This document shows, in pieces, positions 17,682 to 26,054 of a DNA stretch of 64,000 bases. This stretch comes from Candidatus Melainabacteria bacterium. Its GTDB lineage: Bacteria > Cyanobacteriota > Vampirovibrionia > Obscuribacterales > Obscuribacteraceae. A model generated the notes under the pieces. The model worked only from the letters and a program-made list of their open reading frames with translations, made no database searches and had not been told where the DNA came from. The position numbers were made by a program, and so were the translations under genes. Position 1 is the first letter of the stretch, and each line of letters begins with the position of its first letter. The stretch is from positions 37,576-101,575 of the forward strand of contig RXJR01000026.1 of assembly GCA_003963305.1 (NCBI GenBank), written 5' to 3'.

Positions 17682-18575
17682 CTATTTTTTTCTGAGATGT
17701 AGATCTAAAAAGTCTATGACTACTTTGGCATTTCGCTCACTGATCAAAGAATGATTTGCGCCGCGAATAATGTGCAACTGGACATCAGCCCCTGCTTTTA
17801 GAAGAACTGTATATAATTCTTCGCTCTGTGATACAGGGACAACTTCATCTTGATCGCCATGCATAATAAGAAATGGCGGCAAATCTTTTTTGGCAAAATA
17901 GACAGCACTGGCCATTTTTGCTAAATCCTGATTCTTACTAGGCTCCCCGTTTAGAAGTTTTTCGATCAAAATTCGTCTGTGCGGATCTTGATCGTAGTAT
18001 TTCGCCATGTCGGTTATTCCAGACCAATCAACAACCGCCTGAACTTGAGCGGTCCCACTTTCCGATGCCGTATCACCAGGCGCAGTGCCAAGAAGAGCAG
18101 CTAGGGTACCCCCAGCCGAAACACCAAATAAAGCTATACGTGAGCTATCCAGTCCGAATTTCGGCGCGTTTTTGCGCAGAAATTTCAAAGCAGCATTGCA
18201 ATCAAGTATTTGCGCCGGAAATGGTGCGTCACCGCTAAGTCTGTAATTGATGCTCGCTACCGCGTAACCGTAATTGGTTAAGAAGGTTGGTACAAACATA
18301 GTTTTATCGCCTTGGGAAAATCCTCCACCATGAATCGAAATAACTAAGGGCGATAGATGTGTTTTGTCTCTCGGAAGATATAGATCGAGTTTTTGCCGCT
18401 CGGATTCATCAGCGTAAGAGATGTCAGCGATTCGTTGAGCATCGGCAGGACGAAATATTGATGGGCCTGCCTTAATATCTTCCGAAGATTCGCTTTTAGG
18501 CACAAGCAGGCAAGCGCCCAGAAAAGCCCCGGTCGAGAAGATAGCAAGGGATTTAGATCTTGAATACAGGTGCAA
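17682..18575 (-). CDS. Lipoprotein alpha/beta hydrolase (esterase, BD-FAE/HSL-like)
   Basis: It shows the oxyanion motif SIHGGGF, the nucleophile elbow GVSAGG, and late catalytic residues in HGDQDEVVP (Asp) and GANHSL (His). This is the carboxylesterase fold of Abhydrolase_3 / BD-FAE families. The N-terminus has a hydrophobic segment ending LGAC, a plausible lipobox, so it may be envelope-anchored. The TTG start at 18575 is uncertain and no strong ribosome site is seen. It stands alone, with no metal-related neighbour on its strand. The substrate is unknown. Confidence 0.82.
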   Translation of the reverse strand: MHLYSRSKSLAIFSTGAFLGACLLVPKSESSEDIKAGPSIFRPADAQRIADISYADESERQKLDLYLPRDKTHLSPLVISIHGGGFSQGDKTMFVPTFLTNYGYAVASINYRLSGDAPFPAQILDCNAALKFLRKNAPKFGLDSSRIALFGVSAGGTLAALLGTAPGDTASESGTAQVQAVVDWSGITDMAKYYDQDPHRRILIEKLLNGEPSKNQDLAKMASAVYFAKKDLPPFLIMHGDQDEVVPVSQSEELYTVLLKAGADVQLHIIRGANHSLISERNAKVVIDFLDLHLRKK

Positions 18576-19390
18576 TTAGCAATTACCATACAGAATCGAC
18601 TGGAGCCCAATTTAAGGCATCGGCTTCGTCAGGTCATGATACCAAAGTTCCACCTCTAGCCGCTCTTTAGCCACCATTCCGAAAAGCTCTGCCCATCTGC
18701 ATCTTACCGCCCTGCCACTGCCTTTCGCGCCTCAGTGTTCTCTGGCGCCCCAATTTGTGCCGACCATATTGACACTAAATATACCGTCTCAAGCGTTCCC
18801 GTTCGTGCATAGAACTGGCTTGCCGCAACCGCTTTCACCGCCTTGATCAATAGAGTGTGCCGGGGTACGAGGGCGGCTCTGCGGGTCGAGCGCTGGGGCC
18901 GCAGCCCTGGACAAAGTGCGAAACGGCTTGACGCGCGGTGGCGCTGCCCCCGTATGCTCGAACAACGAACCCGACAAAGACGGTCAACCTGCCAGCTCTC
19001 GGTCTCCGACTGCCCTCTCCCAGTCGCCTAGTTCGCGGCGGGCGCACCTGCCTCCATGCCTGAAAAGCGAAGAACTTGGGTTCCATCGTCAAGGCAACCC
19101 GCTGCGCGGGCGGCAGAGCCGACTTTGACGATGGGGGTTCGAGCTAGGCTATGAGCTGGGCATGGGAGCAAGCCGGGGGTCGTCAGATCACGCGGCAGAA
19201 ACTAGCGCTCTCAGAGCTGAACAGTTTTTTGACATGGAACAGCGGGGCAGTGGTGACAGCTAAACAAGGCACGCATTGACGAAAAGGCAAATTAGAACAA
19301 GTAGTAAAAGGAACGGCCTGCTTAGTTTCCAGCGCCCTGCATCGATGGCGACCAGACAACATGAAATCTGCTCGGATTTAAGAAAAAAGC
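18576..19390. other. GC-rich gene-free stretch
   Basis: About 0.8 kb with no convincing gene. The part at roughly 18780-19150 is clearly more GC-rich than its flanks and has several overlapping short open frames on both strands without ribosome sites. It contains the stem-loop listed at 19083-19134. It may be foreign or decayed DNA. Confidence 0.5.
19083..19134. repeat. Inverted repeat / large stem-loop
   Basis: CCATCGTCAAG (19083-19093) pairs with CTTTGACGATGG (19123-19134, one bulged base). The loop itself can form a CCCGC/GCGGG hairpin. No U-tract follows, so it is not an ordinary terminator. Confidence 0.55.
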
Positions 19391-19422
19391 TTGACCTTAA
19401 AGCGTGGTTCAGGGTTTATGCT
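19391..19422 (+). promoter_or_regulatory. MerR-type promoter/operator with 20-bp spacer
   Basis: TTGACC (19391-19396), a 20-bp spacer, then TATGCT (19417-19422). An ACC...GGT dyad lies inside the spacer (19394-19396 and 19413-19415). Overlong spacers with this dyad are the hallmark of MerR/CueR/ZntR-activated promoters. It drives the merR-like gene itself. Confidence 0.75.
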
Positions 19423-19445
19423 ACCTCTTGACTTCCGGGGGTAGT

Positions 19446-19901
19446 ATGATTGAACGCAAAGACAAGTCTTTATCCATAAGCGGACTGACAATAGGGCAGG
19501 TGGCAACAGAAGCCGGTGCGACAGTTGAAACCTTACGCTATTACGAAAAATTCGGTTTACTAGAAGCTCCTGAAAGAACAAGCTCAAATTACAGATTCTA
19601 TCCAGTGCAAACTGTTTCAGTAGTGAGATTCATCAAAAACGCACAAGAACTGGGTTTTCCGCTTAAGGACATAAAGCAACTTCTCAATTTACACCAAAGC
19701 CCAGTTGGTGATACTGCCGACGTAAAAGCTCTTGGACAAGCACTTTTAACTGAGATTGATTATCGTATAGCGTCATTGCAAGCAATGCGCGTGTCTCTAA
19801 ACAAACTCGTGGAGCAATGCCCTGGGCAAGGACCCAAGGAGTGTTGTCCCATACTTGGTGCACTTGCCAGCGAACAACCAATTAAATCTACCGAACAATG
19901 A
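19446..19901 (+). CDS. MerR-family metal-responsive transcription factor
   Basis: An N-terminal MerR HTH (LTIGQVATEAGATVETLRYYEKFGLL), then a dimerization helix and a C-terminal metal loop VEQCPGQGPKECCPILGAL. The C-x8-CC spacing matches the C114/C123 region of mercury or lead/cadmium sensors. The equivalent of MerR C82 / ZntR C79 at the start of the dimer helix (VGDTADV) is not a Cys, so the ligand set is incomplete or different. ATG 19446 is chosen because it follows the operator. No efflux gene follows; it may act on a distant promoter as well as its own. Confidence 0.85.
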   Translation: MIERKDKSLSISGLTIGQVATEAGATVETLRYYEKFGLLEAPERTSSNYRFYPVQTVSVVRFIKNAQELGFPLKDIKQLLNLHQSPVGDTADVKALGQALLTEIDYRIASLQAMRVSLNKLVEQCPGQGPKECCPILGALASEQPIKSTEQ

Positions 19902-20025
19902 GATGCCGTACTTAGCTCGGTACAAGTAATTTGGTGATCTTCGCGCCGCATAAAAAACCAAGAAATTATAGACACTCAAAATAGCTGCCACTAAATCTAG
20001 TATCAAGTAAAACGGAGGTTCAGCA

Positions 20026-20643
20026 ATGGCTGAACAAGAACAAAACGACAGCAGGCTGAGCCCCGAAGACCTTTACCAGAGGCTGATCTACGAACTATAC
20101 GAGAACGGTCCATTCCGGCTGGTGGACGAGAAAGGACACCCTGATTTGATCAACGACAAGACTCGCCTGTGTTGCTTGCGGGAGAGATTCTTGGACGCCA
20201 TCACTGTGCTGCAGAAACACGACTTGGTGCGAGAGTTTAGAAACGAGCAAGAAAACCGCCTTTACACCCTGACCTACAAGGGCTATTTGACGGCACTTCT
20301 TGCACGCTGCAAATTAAACCGAGACAGCCGATGTAAGTGCAACAAGTGCGTCAACGAATTGGTGCAAGCCTTCGAGCATCTCTTGAAAGAGATGAAGCGC
20401 GGCGGTCCCATGGAATTGGTGATAAGCAATCATCGCAATCACCCGCACTTTGTGGCAAGCGAATCCCAATTGTGTTGTTCACAAGCGCCATTCCTTGACG
20501 CAATGTGTGAGCTGGAGCATTACGGACTGGTGAGCAGGTCGGCAAACTTCTTCTACCAACTTACTTCAAAAGGCTTGATATCAGCTCAGATTTCGCAACT
20601 ACCCAACAGCAAAGAACGAAGTGAGCGGGCAAGCGCAAACTAA
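20026..20643 (+). CDS. Tandem winged-helix-like protein with LCC and CxCxxC motifs (copy 1)
   Basis: A 205-residue protein built from two homologous halves. Each half has (L/I)YELYENGP(F/M)-type helix-turn, then a Cys pair (RLCC in half 1, QLCC in half 2), PFLDA, a helix ending GLV or DLV, and Y(T/Q)LT.KG. A CKCNKC linker joins the halves. The Cys motifs repeat in the paralog at 25420-26021 (about half identical by eye). The fold looks like DNA-binding winged helices with an added thiol site, so a metal or redox sensor is inferred. CGGAGG lies upstream of the ATG. I do not recognise the family. Confidence 0.65.
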   Translation: MAEQEQNDSRLSPEDLYQRLIYELYENGPFRLVDEKGHPDLINDKTRLCCLRERFLDAITVLQKHDLVREFRNEQENRLYTLTYKGYLTALLARCKLNRDSRCKCNKCVNELVQAFEHLLKEMKRGGPMELVISNHRNHPHFVASESQLCCSQAPFLDAMCELEHYGLVSRSANFFYQLTSKGLISAQISQLPNSKERSERASAN

Positions 20644-20677
20644 ACACAGCCGATCATAAGCAACATCCGAGGTATCG

Positions 20678-20767
20678 ATGAACACGGTTAGAAAGGACAA
20701 ACCAGCAAAAGAGCCAGAGCTGCAGCTAGTAAAAAAAAGAAGAACAAGAACACGAAGAAGAAAATAA
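20678..20767 (+). CDS. Possible 29-aa basic peptide
   Basis: ATG 20678 has GAGG five bases upstream. The frame encodes MNTVRKDKPAKEPELQL and then a strongly basic tail of Lys and Arg. It lies 35 bp after the winged-helix gene, same strand. Low-complexity A-rich DNA could give this by chance. Confidence 0.25.
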   Translation: MNTVRKDKPAKEPELQLVKKRRTRTRRRK

Positions 20768-20917
20768 AAATAGCAGCAACACTCTCCCTTATCAATGCGT
20801 CTGCACTTTGGTCAAAAGCAAACTTGTTGATTGTCGAGTTCATCGCCTTGCAAGCCTCTTGCCTGAAGCCAGATTAAGGGAAGTTTTTCTATCTCACGTT
20901 ATGGATTGATGGCTATG

Positions 20918-21277
20918 TTAGACCATTGATAATGCTTTCATTTGAATTTCTTGCACTTGCTCCGTTGCTGCCGACACACAAAATTTATCAGGCCCGGAGA
21001 TTGTCCAGACTTGTTTAAGTAACTGACGTTCTTCGTAAGTGAGAGCGGCTCTAAGTTTTTGTAAACTACTAGACCAAAGCTTTTTCGAGTCATTGTTCGG
21101 TTGTGATATTCCTGAATGAGAAGTTATTTTCCAAACGGCCATACGCTGGACCTCCCAAATATTCTGCCGACTTACTCCTAAAATTCTGGCTATTTCAGCC
21201 AGTTTTAACGGTCGACCATCGGTCAATCCATATCTCAAATCGAGCACAAATTTTTCTTTGTCAGTCAGGGGCTGCAT
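20918..21277 (-). CDS. Stand-alone sigma70-region-4-like protein (copy 1)
   Basis: A 119-residue protein. The first 55 residues match sigma70 region 4: LTDKEKFVLDLRYGL, then LKLAEIARILGVSRQNIW with a helix rich in basic and aromatic residues. There is no region 2 or 3. The C-terminal part has a conserved LT..E..LLKQVW block shared with the three paralogs. It follows the M23 gene with a 15-bp gap and is probably cotranscribed with it. This copy is the most divergent: the usual ERRALRKI helix is QRMAVWKI. A regulator that occupies promoters or core polymerase is inferred. Confidence 0.65.
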   Translation of the reverse strand: MQPLTDKEKFVLDLRYGLTDGRPLKLAEIARILGVSRQNIWEVQRMAVWKITSHSGISQPNNDSKKLWSSSLQKLRAALTYEERQLLKQVWTISGPDKFCVSAATEQVQEIQMKALSMV

Positions 21278-21292
21278 TCTTTCAATTTCCGA

Positions 21293-22936
21293 TCAAGCAA
21301 GCGGATTTGCGAGTTTGTGGTCTCTCAAATATGGCAGTGGATCTACGGTTTTGCCGTTCACCATAACATCGAACATCAAATGCGGACCGGTGGAGTTACC
21401 TGTAGATCCTTCCTTCCCAACATCTTGGCCAACCTTCACAGTGTCGCCTTTTTTGACGTCAATGACTGCCATGTGGTCGTATGCCGTAGTCAACCCATTG
21501 CCGTTATCGATTACAACGCGGTTACCGTAACCTCCATCAGGTCCGGCAGATATGACCGTTCCATCTGCAGCGGCGCGCACCGGAGTTCCCGCAGGTTTCG
21601 CTATGTCCAGACCAGAATGAAACTCCGAACCACTTCCGGTGAAGGGATTGGTGCGATTGCCGTAAGGTGAAGTGATGAGGCTTTCATCGGCACTGGTCCA
21701 GGCTAAATTGCCGGGCACATTACCAGCAGCAGTTTGCCCGCTCGGCTGTTTTTCTGCCTGGGCAATCAATTGGCGAGCCTCATCCATGGACGCATCCACT
21801 TTCGCAACATAACCCGGCATATCGGCTGGGCGCTGAGACTGCGAAGCCAGATCGCCACCAGATATTTTGCCGTCACCATTGATGTCACGCACTTTATTTT
21901 CATTCTGGGCAAAAACAGAAAGAGCGGTCTCCGCATTCAATCTGGGGTCTTCTCTTTGAGCCACAGACATACCGGAACCTTCGCCATTGTCATTCAGTTG
22001 AAACAGCCCGATGCTATGACCGCCGTCACCGACAGCTTTGTTGTCACCGCCGCTTTCAACCAGCATAGTAGCCACTGCCAGTGTCGGATCAATGCCCTTT
22101 TCTTTTGCAACTTCCATTACAGTTCTCACGTTGCTTAAGACGGTCTGCTGATCCGAACTCGGTGTGGCACCACTAGATGCGGTGCTGCCACCATCTGGTC
22201 CTCGGTAGGTCGGACCGGGGTTGTAACCAGCACCTTGCCCATCGCCGCCGCCGCCGCCGGCACCTGGACCACCAACTGTGCCGCCACCGCCCGGCCCACT
22301 GGACGGCCTTGCTGGTACATCAGAAGCTGGAGCTGGTTGTGCTTGCCGTTGCTCAGGCGGTTGAGGCTGCTCCGGTGCTGGCGCAGGAGTGTCTAAGGGC
22401 GTAACTGGTGGAGGCAAATCAGGCTCTTTGTTCAATTGGTCTAGCCAGTCTTGCGGTAACTTCGTGCCTGGCGGATGGCTGTTCTTGAAGTAATTAATCA
22501 AATCCTTGATAGTGGACTTTTGCAGCTGATCGGCAAGCTTTTTAGCATCTGTCTCGGTCTTGTTTTTCGATTGAATCTCAATTGTTATGGAGCCATCTTT
22601 ACTCGGTGTAGTCTTCAATAGATTGGCTTTGAGCTTGCCATCTTCACCAAGGATGAAGTCAGGCTGTTGTCCGCTTTTAGCATCTTGTGCCGGACTAGTG
22701 AAATTGATGATGGTGGCATTTCTTACAGCCGCTCGAACCTGATCTGCAGTGGCACCAACGGACTGACCATAGAGTTGTGACGTCTCCAGATTTAAAGTGG
22801 CAGGTAAATCGGAAGAGCTGCGTCCACTCGTGCGTGGCATATCTCGCCACATTTGAGCAGATAAAGCTGGCGAGCTAAAGCCTTTTGCATAAGGCTGCTC
22901 GGAAAATTCTGTTGGAGCAAAGGCTTGTTTTGTCAT
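21293..22936 (-). CDS. Modular cell-wall hydrolase: N-module, lysozyme-like domain, degenerate M23 domain
   Basis: 547 residues. Residues about 60-160 form a module shared with the protein at 26055-27278 (QPDFILGEDGKLKAN, DGSITIEIQ, later LINYFKNSHPPGTKLP). A Pro/Gly-rich linker (about 165-255) follows, then a transglycosylase-like domain (AVATMLVESGG, GLFQL, about 268-345), a calcium-loop-like DINGDGKISGGDL (about 346), and an M23 endopeptidase domain (FHSGLDIAKP, then GPHLMFDV). The M23 HxH motif reads HLM, so a zinc ligand appears replaced. No signal peptide is seen. Export may be by lysis or a dedicated machine (inference). Confidence 0.8.
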   Translation of the reverse strand: MTKQAFAPTEFSEQPYAKGFSSPALSAQMWRDMPRTSGRSSSDLPATLNLETSQLYGQSVGATADQVRAAVRNATIINFTSPAQDAKSGQQPDFILGEDGKLKANLLKTTPSKDGSITIEIQSKNKTETDAKKLADQLQKSTIKDLINYFKNSHPPGTKLPQDWLDQLNKEPDLPPPVTPLDTPAPAPEQPQPPEQRQAQPAPASDVPARPSSGPGGGGTVGGPGAGGGGGDGQGAGYNPGPTYRGPDGGSTASSGATPSSDQQTVLSNVRTVMEVAKEKGIDPTLAVATMLVESGGDNKAVGDGGHSIGLFQLNDNGEGSGMSVAQREDPRLNAETALSVFAQNENKVRDINGDGKISGGDLASQSQRPADMPGYVAKVDASMDEARQLIAQAEKQPSGQTAAGNVPGNLAWTSADESLITSPYGNRTNPFTGSGSEFHSGLDIAKPAGTPVRAAADGTVISAGPDGGYGNRVVIDNGNGLTTAYDHMAVIDVKKGDTVKVGQDVGKEGSTGNSTGPHLMFDVMVNGKTVDPLPYLRDHKLANPLA

Positions 22937-23117
22937 TGTTTTAGTAAAGTGGGCAATTCTAGCGGCTTAGAACTCCCCCGCCAAAATCAAAAGTGAGCAA
23001 ATAACGATAAGTGTTGAAATCTCCAAGGTTAGAGGAAAGAAGTAAAAATTTCCGGAACGACTTGTAGATATTTAGTGTATTGACGCCCTCCTGTTTTAGA
23101 TTTTCTCCAGTACCAGA

Positions 23118-23879
23118 TCAACCAATTGCCAGTTGGGGAATAGTCCCAGCAGAATTAGCAGTCTTGGCCACAGCTAGCGATTGTTCAGCCTGGGACTCAA
23201 GCGATGTTGCACCAGGGCGGTCCGTAGCGCTGGCAGTAGATTTACCGGCGCCTTGAGTCAAAGCCGCCTGCAACGCATTGACAAAGCGGCTGTCATTCAT
23301 GATGCCAGGGTTAAGCTGAGCAGCTTGGATCAGCGCCATGATACCGGACATCTTGTCACCGCCTGCGATGGCAGATAAACCTTGTTGTACCAACTGCGAG
23401 GAAACATCACTGCCTGGAGCTGCTGTAGCGGTGGCTTCTGTAGCAGTTGCCGGTTTTGATTGAAGAGTCGTATCACTTGGTTGCTGTTGTTGCTGTGCCC
23501 GACCATCAAGACCAGCATTTTGTCCTTGCATCGCACTCTGCATCTGTTGCGCATCGAGAGGATAAGCGTGTATGTGCGGGTGCACATCGCCTACGGCTTG
23601 TTTGAGACCTTCAATGAACCGCTGATCCTGAACAAGCTCAGGCTTTTGGGCTGCTCCTTTCATCAACTCCAGGATTCCATAGGTCTCGTTTTTCCCAGAA
23701 ATATCTTTCAAGCCCTGAGCAAGAAGCTGTCTAGCCTGCTGGTCAACTCGACCTTGATTAGCATCCGGGTTGGTCAGCAGCTGCGAAGCTTGCTGTTGCA
23801 ACTTGCTGTCATTAGGTTGTCCGATCGGTTGTACTACTTCAGGCTTCGCTTCCGGGCTGTGATCGGGGGTGTGTGACAT
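23118..23879 (-). CDS. Gln-rich protein with internal duplication, function unknown
   Basis: 253 residues, no signal peptide or membrane helix. Two copies of a helical unit of about 50 residues are visible: QLLAQGLKDISGKNETYGIL...RFIEGLKQAVGD and QLVQQGLSAIAGGDKMSGIM...RFVNALQAAL. They are separated by a Gln-rich, Ala/Thr-rich linker. AAGGAGAA precedes the ATG. It sits 180 bp upstream of the M23 gene on the same strand and may be its partner. I do not recognise the family. Confidence 0.6.
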   Translation of the reverse strand: MSHTPDHSPEAKPEVVQPIGQPNDSKLQQQASQLLTNPDANQGRVDQQARQLLAQGLKDISGKNETYGILELMKGAAQKPELVQDQRFIEGLKQAVGDVHPHIHAYPLDAQQMQSAMQGQNAGLDGRAQQQQQPSDTTLQSKPATATEATATAAPGSDVSSQLVQQGLSAIAGGDKMSGIMALIQAAQLNPGIMNDSRFVNALQAALTQGAGKSTASATDRPGATSLESQAEQSLAVAKTANSAGTIPQLAIG

Positions 23880-24834
23880 AGATTCTCCTTGTGCTTGAGC
23901 AGAAAGATTTCGTTAATACAAACAGCTGCCCAAGCACTGATAAGAGCAAAATTGTGATGGGATGCCAATCTCCTTTGTAGTGCGTTCCGTCTCAATCAGA
24001 CGATAAAATCCCGCCTCAAAACGAACCCATCGTTTTGACCGTCATACTATTTGCTGTTAGTAATTGGGAAGCAGGCGAGATTTAGAGCGATGAATTACAA
24101 GAGTGCCTCCAAAACACTCTCTTTAAAATTGCAGACATTTGGGCTTTTCGTTCCTCAGTTTTACAACCCTGTTGCCACTATATGTCAAGTGGGAGAAATA
24201 CGTAGTCGGATCATTTTTATCGAAGACCTATAGACCTCATCTTCATAATCCTGGTGCCAGATATCTTCATGGTTGTAAAGGGCCTTGCGGGCGCAACCGC
24301 CAGCCTCTTGCAGCTCGATAGTCGTGAAAGAGCGGTTGAGTTTTTTGAGCCTATCCAGAGCTTCGGCGATCCGCTTGCGGGCGTTGTTCTTGCGATTAGC
24401 ATTTTCGCGTCAACGAAATTGTGCAAAAGACTGGGCTAACTCAGCCGAACGTTTCCAATCATCTTGCTTGTCTGCACAGTTGCGGATTGGTAAAGCGCGA
24501 GTCGAATGGAAAGTTTGATAGTTATGAACTTGCAAGCTGTTATTGCCGACCTTTTGGGTCTGGCAGATTAAATACTGGGGCAGGTAGACGATGACCTCGA
24601 CGCCTGTCCGAAAGAGCAGATCAATTACTCAAATCTGTTCTCAGCTGGTACAAAATCGAACCATAATACAGATAAAAACAGTTTAAGGGGGGGGGGGGGG
24701 GCACACGTTCGCAAGAATTCTGCCTGCGAAATCTGTTCTTGCGTGAGTTTTGAGCCCATAAGAACGGGAACCTGCTGTGCAAGTTCAATCACTCTAGCGG
24801 ATTATACAGATGGCATGAGCCTCTCTGGTAAGAA
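23880..24834. other. Intergenic region (about 0.95 kb)
   Basis: No convincing gene. Short frames at 24051-24233 and 24254-24439 have no ribosome site and no recognisable motif. The stretch contains a 15-G run near its right end. Confidence 0.45.
24687..24701 (+). repeat. Homopolymeric G15 tract
   Basis: Fifteen consecutive G, in otherwise mixed sequence about 130 bp upstream of the small ORF at 24835. Such tracts slip in replication and can vary promoter spacing; they are also a common sequencing error site. Confidence 0.85.
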
Positions 24835-25143
24835 ATGAATGACGGAAAGCGTAAGATCCGTCATTCACTAGGCTTAGATGGTAGCACTACTAAACCGCCA
24901 GTGAAATTAATATATGAAAATCAGTTGCACCGCGTATGGTGGCAAGGAGCATGGTCATATGACAAAAGATCTATTGAATACATCCGACCTAGTAGTTATG
25001 AGCACGGCCAGCGTCCATCAGGTAGCTTGAGGCCGCATGATTGCTTGGTCAACTTGCTACAAAGCTCGCCTATTGAGCCCGTCAAGTCCTCCTGGATCAT
25101 TGTCTTTACTCAAAACAAATCAAACAAATGCAGACAATGGTGA
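24835..25143 (+). CDS. Hypothetical protein, 102 aa
   Basis: ATG 24835 follows GGTAAGAA. The sequence is hydrophilic with several Trp and Tyr (LHRVWWQGAWSYDKRSIEY) and no clear domain. It precedes the box-controlled promoter of the winged-helix/lysozyme operon. It could be a real small gene or chance. Confidence 0.35.
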   Translation: MNDGKRKIRHSLGLDGSTTKPPVKLIYENQLHRVWWQGAWSYDKRSIEYIRPSSYEHGQRPSGSLRPHDCLVNLLQSSPIEPVKSSWIIVFTQNKSNKCRQW

Positions 25144-25226
25144 AGGCAAAAGTAGAGGTAATGTTAAATAAGGAGAATCTGAGTCGTTGCGTGCTGAGTT
25201 AGTATCGACGATTGGCGAAACACACT

Positions 25227-25286
25227 ATTAAATTAATTGCTTGAATGCTTTTTCATATTGACAAGCATCCCGTCGTTCATTATCTT
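25227..25286 (+). promoter_or_regulatory. Regulon promoter A (box + sigma70 promoter)
   Basis: Box ATTAAAT-N6-CTTGAAT at 25227-25246, an 11-bp gap, -35 TTGACA at 25258-25263, a 17-bp spacer, and -10 TATCTT at 25281-25286. The gap sequence GCTTTTTCATA is identical in promoters B and C. It drives the winged-helix/lysozyme operon from about 25293. Confidence 0.85.
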
Positions 25287-25419
25287 GAAAGCACCCGGGA
25301 TAAAATCCAAAAACTTCATGCTCAGTTGTCTGATTTAACGAATCAAAATAACTGCTCATCTTATCTTTGGAATACGGGTTTGATAGTTTTACTACACAAT
25401 AATAAAGAGCCTGATCTAA

Positions 25420-26021
25420 TGCCCGAACAAAACAAAAGCAGGCTCAGCGCCGAAGAGGCGTATGAGCGATTGATCTCAGAACTTTATGACAATGGACCAA
25501 TGGAGCTTGTTGGAGATGAGCAGCATGCAGACTTGATTAACGGCCAAGTGCGCCTTTGCTGCGTTACTGAGCCATTTTTAGCCGTGATCAGGGTAATGCA
25601 AAAACATCAGTTGGTTCGAGCCGTGAAAAAGGAGTCGCAGCGGCTCTTCGTACTTACATCGAAAGGCTATCTGACAGCGTTGGTAATGCGATATCGAGCT
25701 CGACGGGATACTAGATGTCGATGCAACAAATGCGCAGTGGAAGTAGCGGAGGCATTTGAAAAACTCCTTCTTGAGCTTCAACAGAACGGCCCGATGGAAC
25801 TTACAGCAAGCAATCATCGAGACCATCCTCACTTTATGAGTGAAAACAGTCAATTGTGTTGCAGACAGCATCCATTTCTTGATGCGGTGAGTGACCTGGA
25901 GAAGTTCGGATTAGTAGAAACGACACACGACTTTGTGTACAAGCTGACGGAGAAAGGTGCATTGTCAGCGCGCTTATTGCAATTGCCAGCACAGAAAGTG
26001 GGCAACCCTCTGTTCAACTGA
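25420..26021 (+). CDS. Tandem winged-helix-like protein with LCC and CxCxxC motifs (copy 2)
   Basis: A paralog of 20026-20643 with the same two-half layout: RLCC and QLCC in the halves and CRCNKC between them. The second half shows NGPMEL, HPHF, PFLDAV and a KLTEKGALSARL wing. ATG 25420 is preferred; the longer frame starting at 25245 would begin upstream of the mapped promoter. It is followed after 33 bp by the lysozyme gene, so it is the regulator or partner of that gene. A thiol-based sensor role is inferred. Confidence 0.7.
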
Positions 26022-26054
26022 ACAGCGTGGAATCAATTTAGAGGAGCTTAGATC

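Noticed and set aside
24051..24439. Small frames in the 23.9-24.8 kb gap
   Set aside because: No ribosome sites, no recognisable motif, and overlapping on both strands.
25245..25419. N-terminal extension of the winged-helix gene
   Set aside because: It would start upstream of the promoter's -10 (25281-25286), and the paralog has no such extension.
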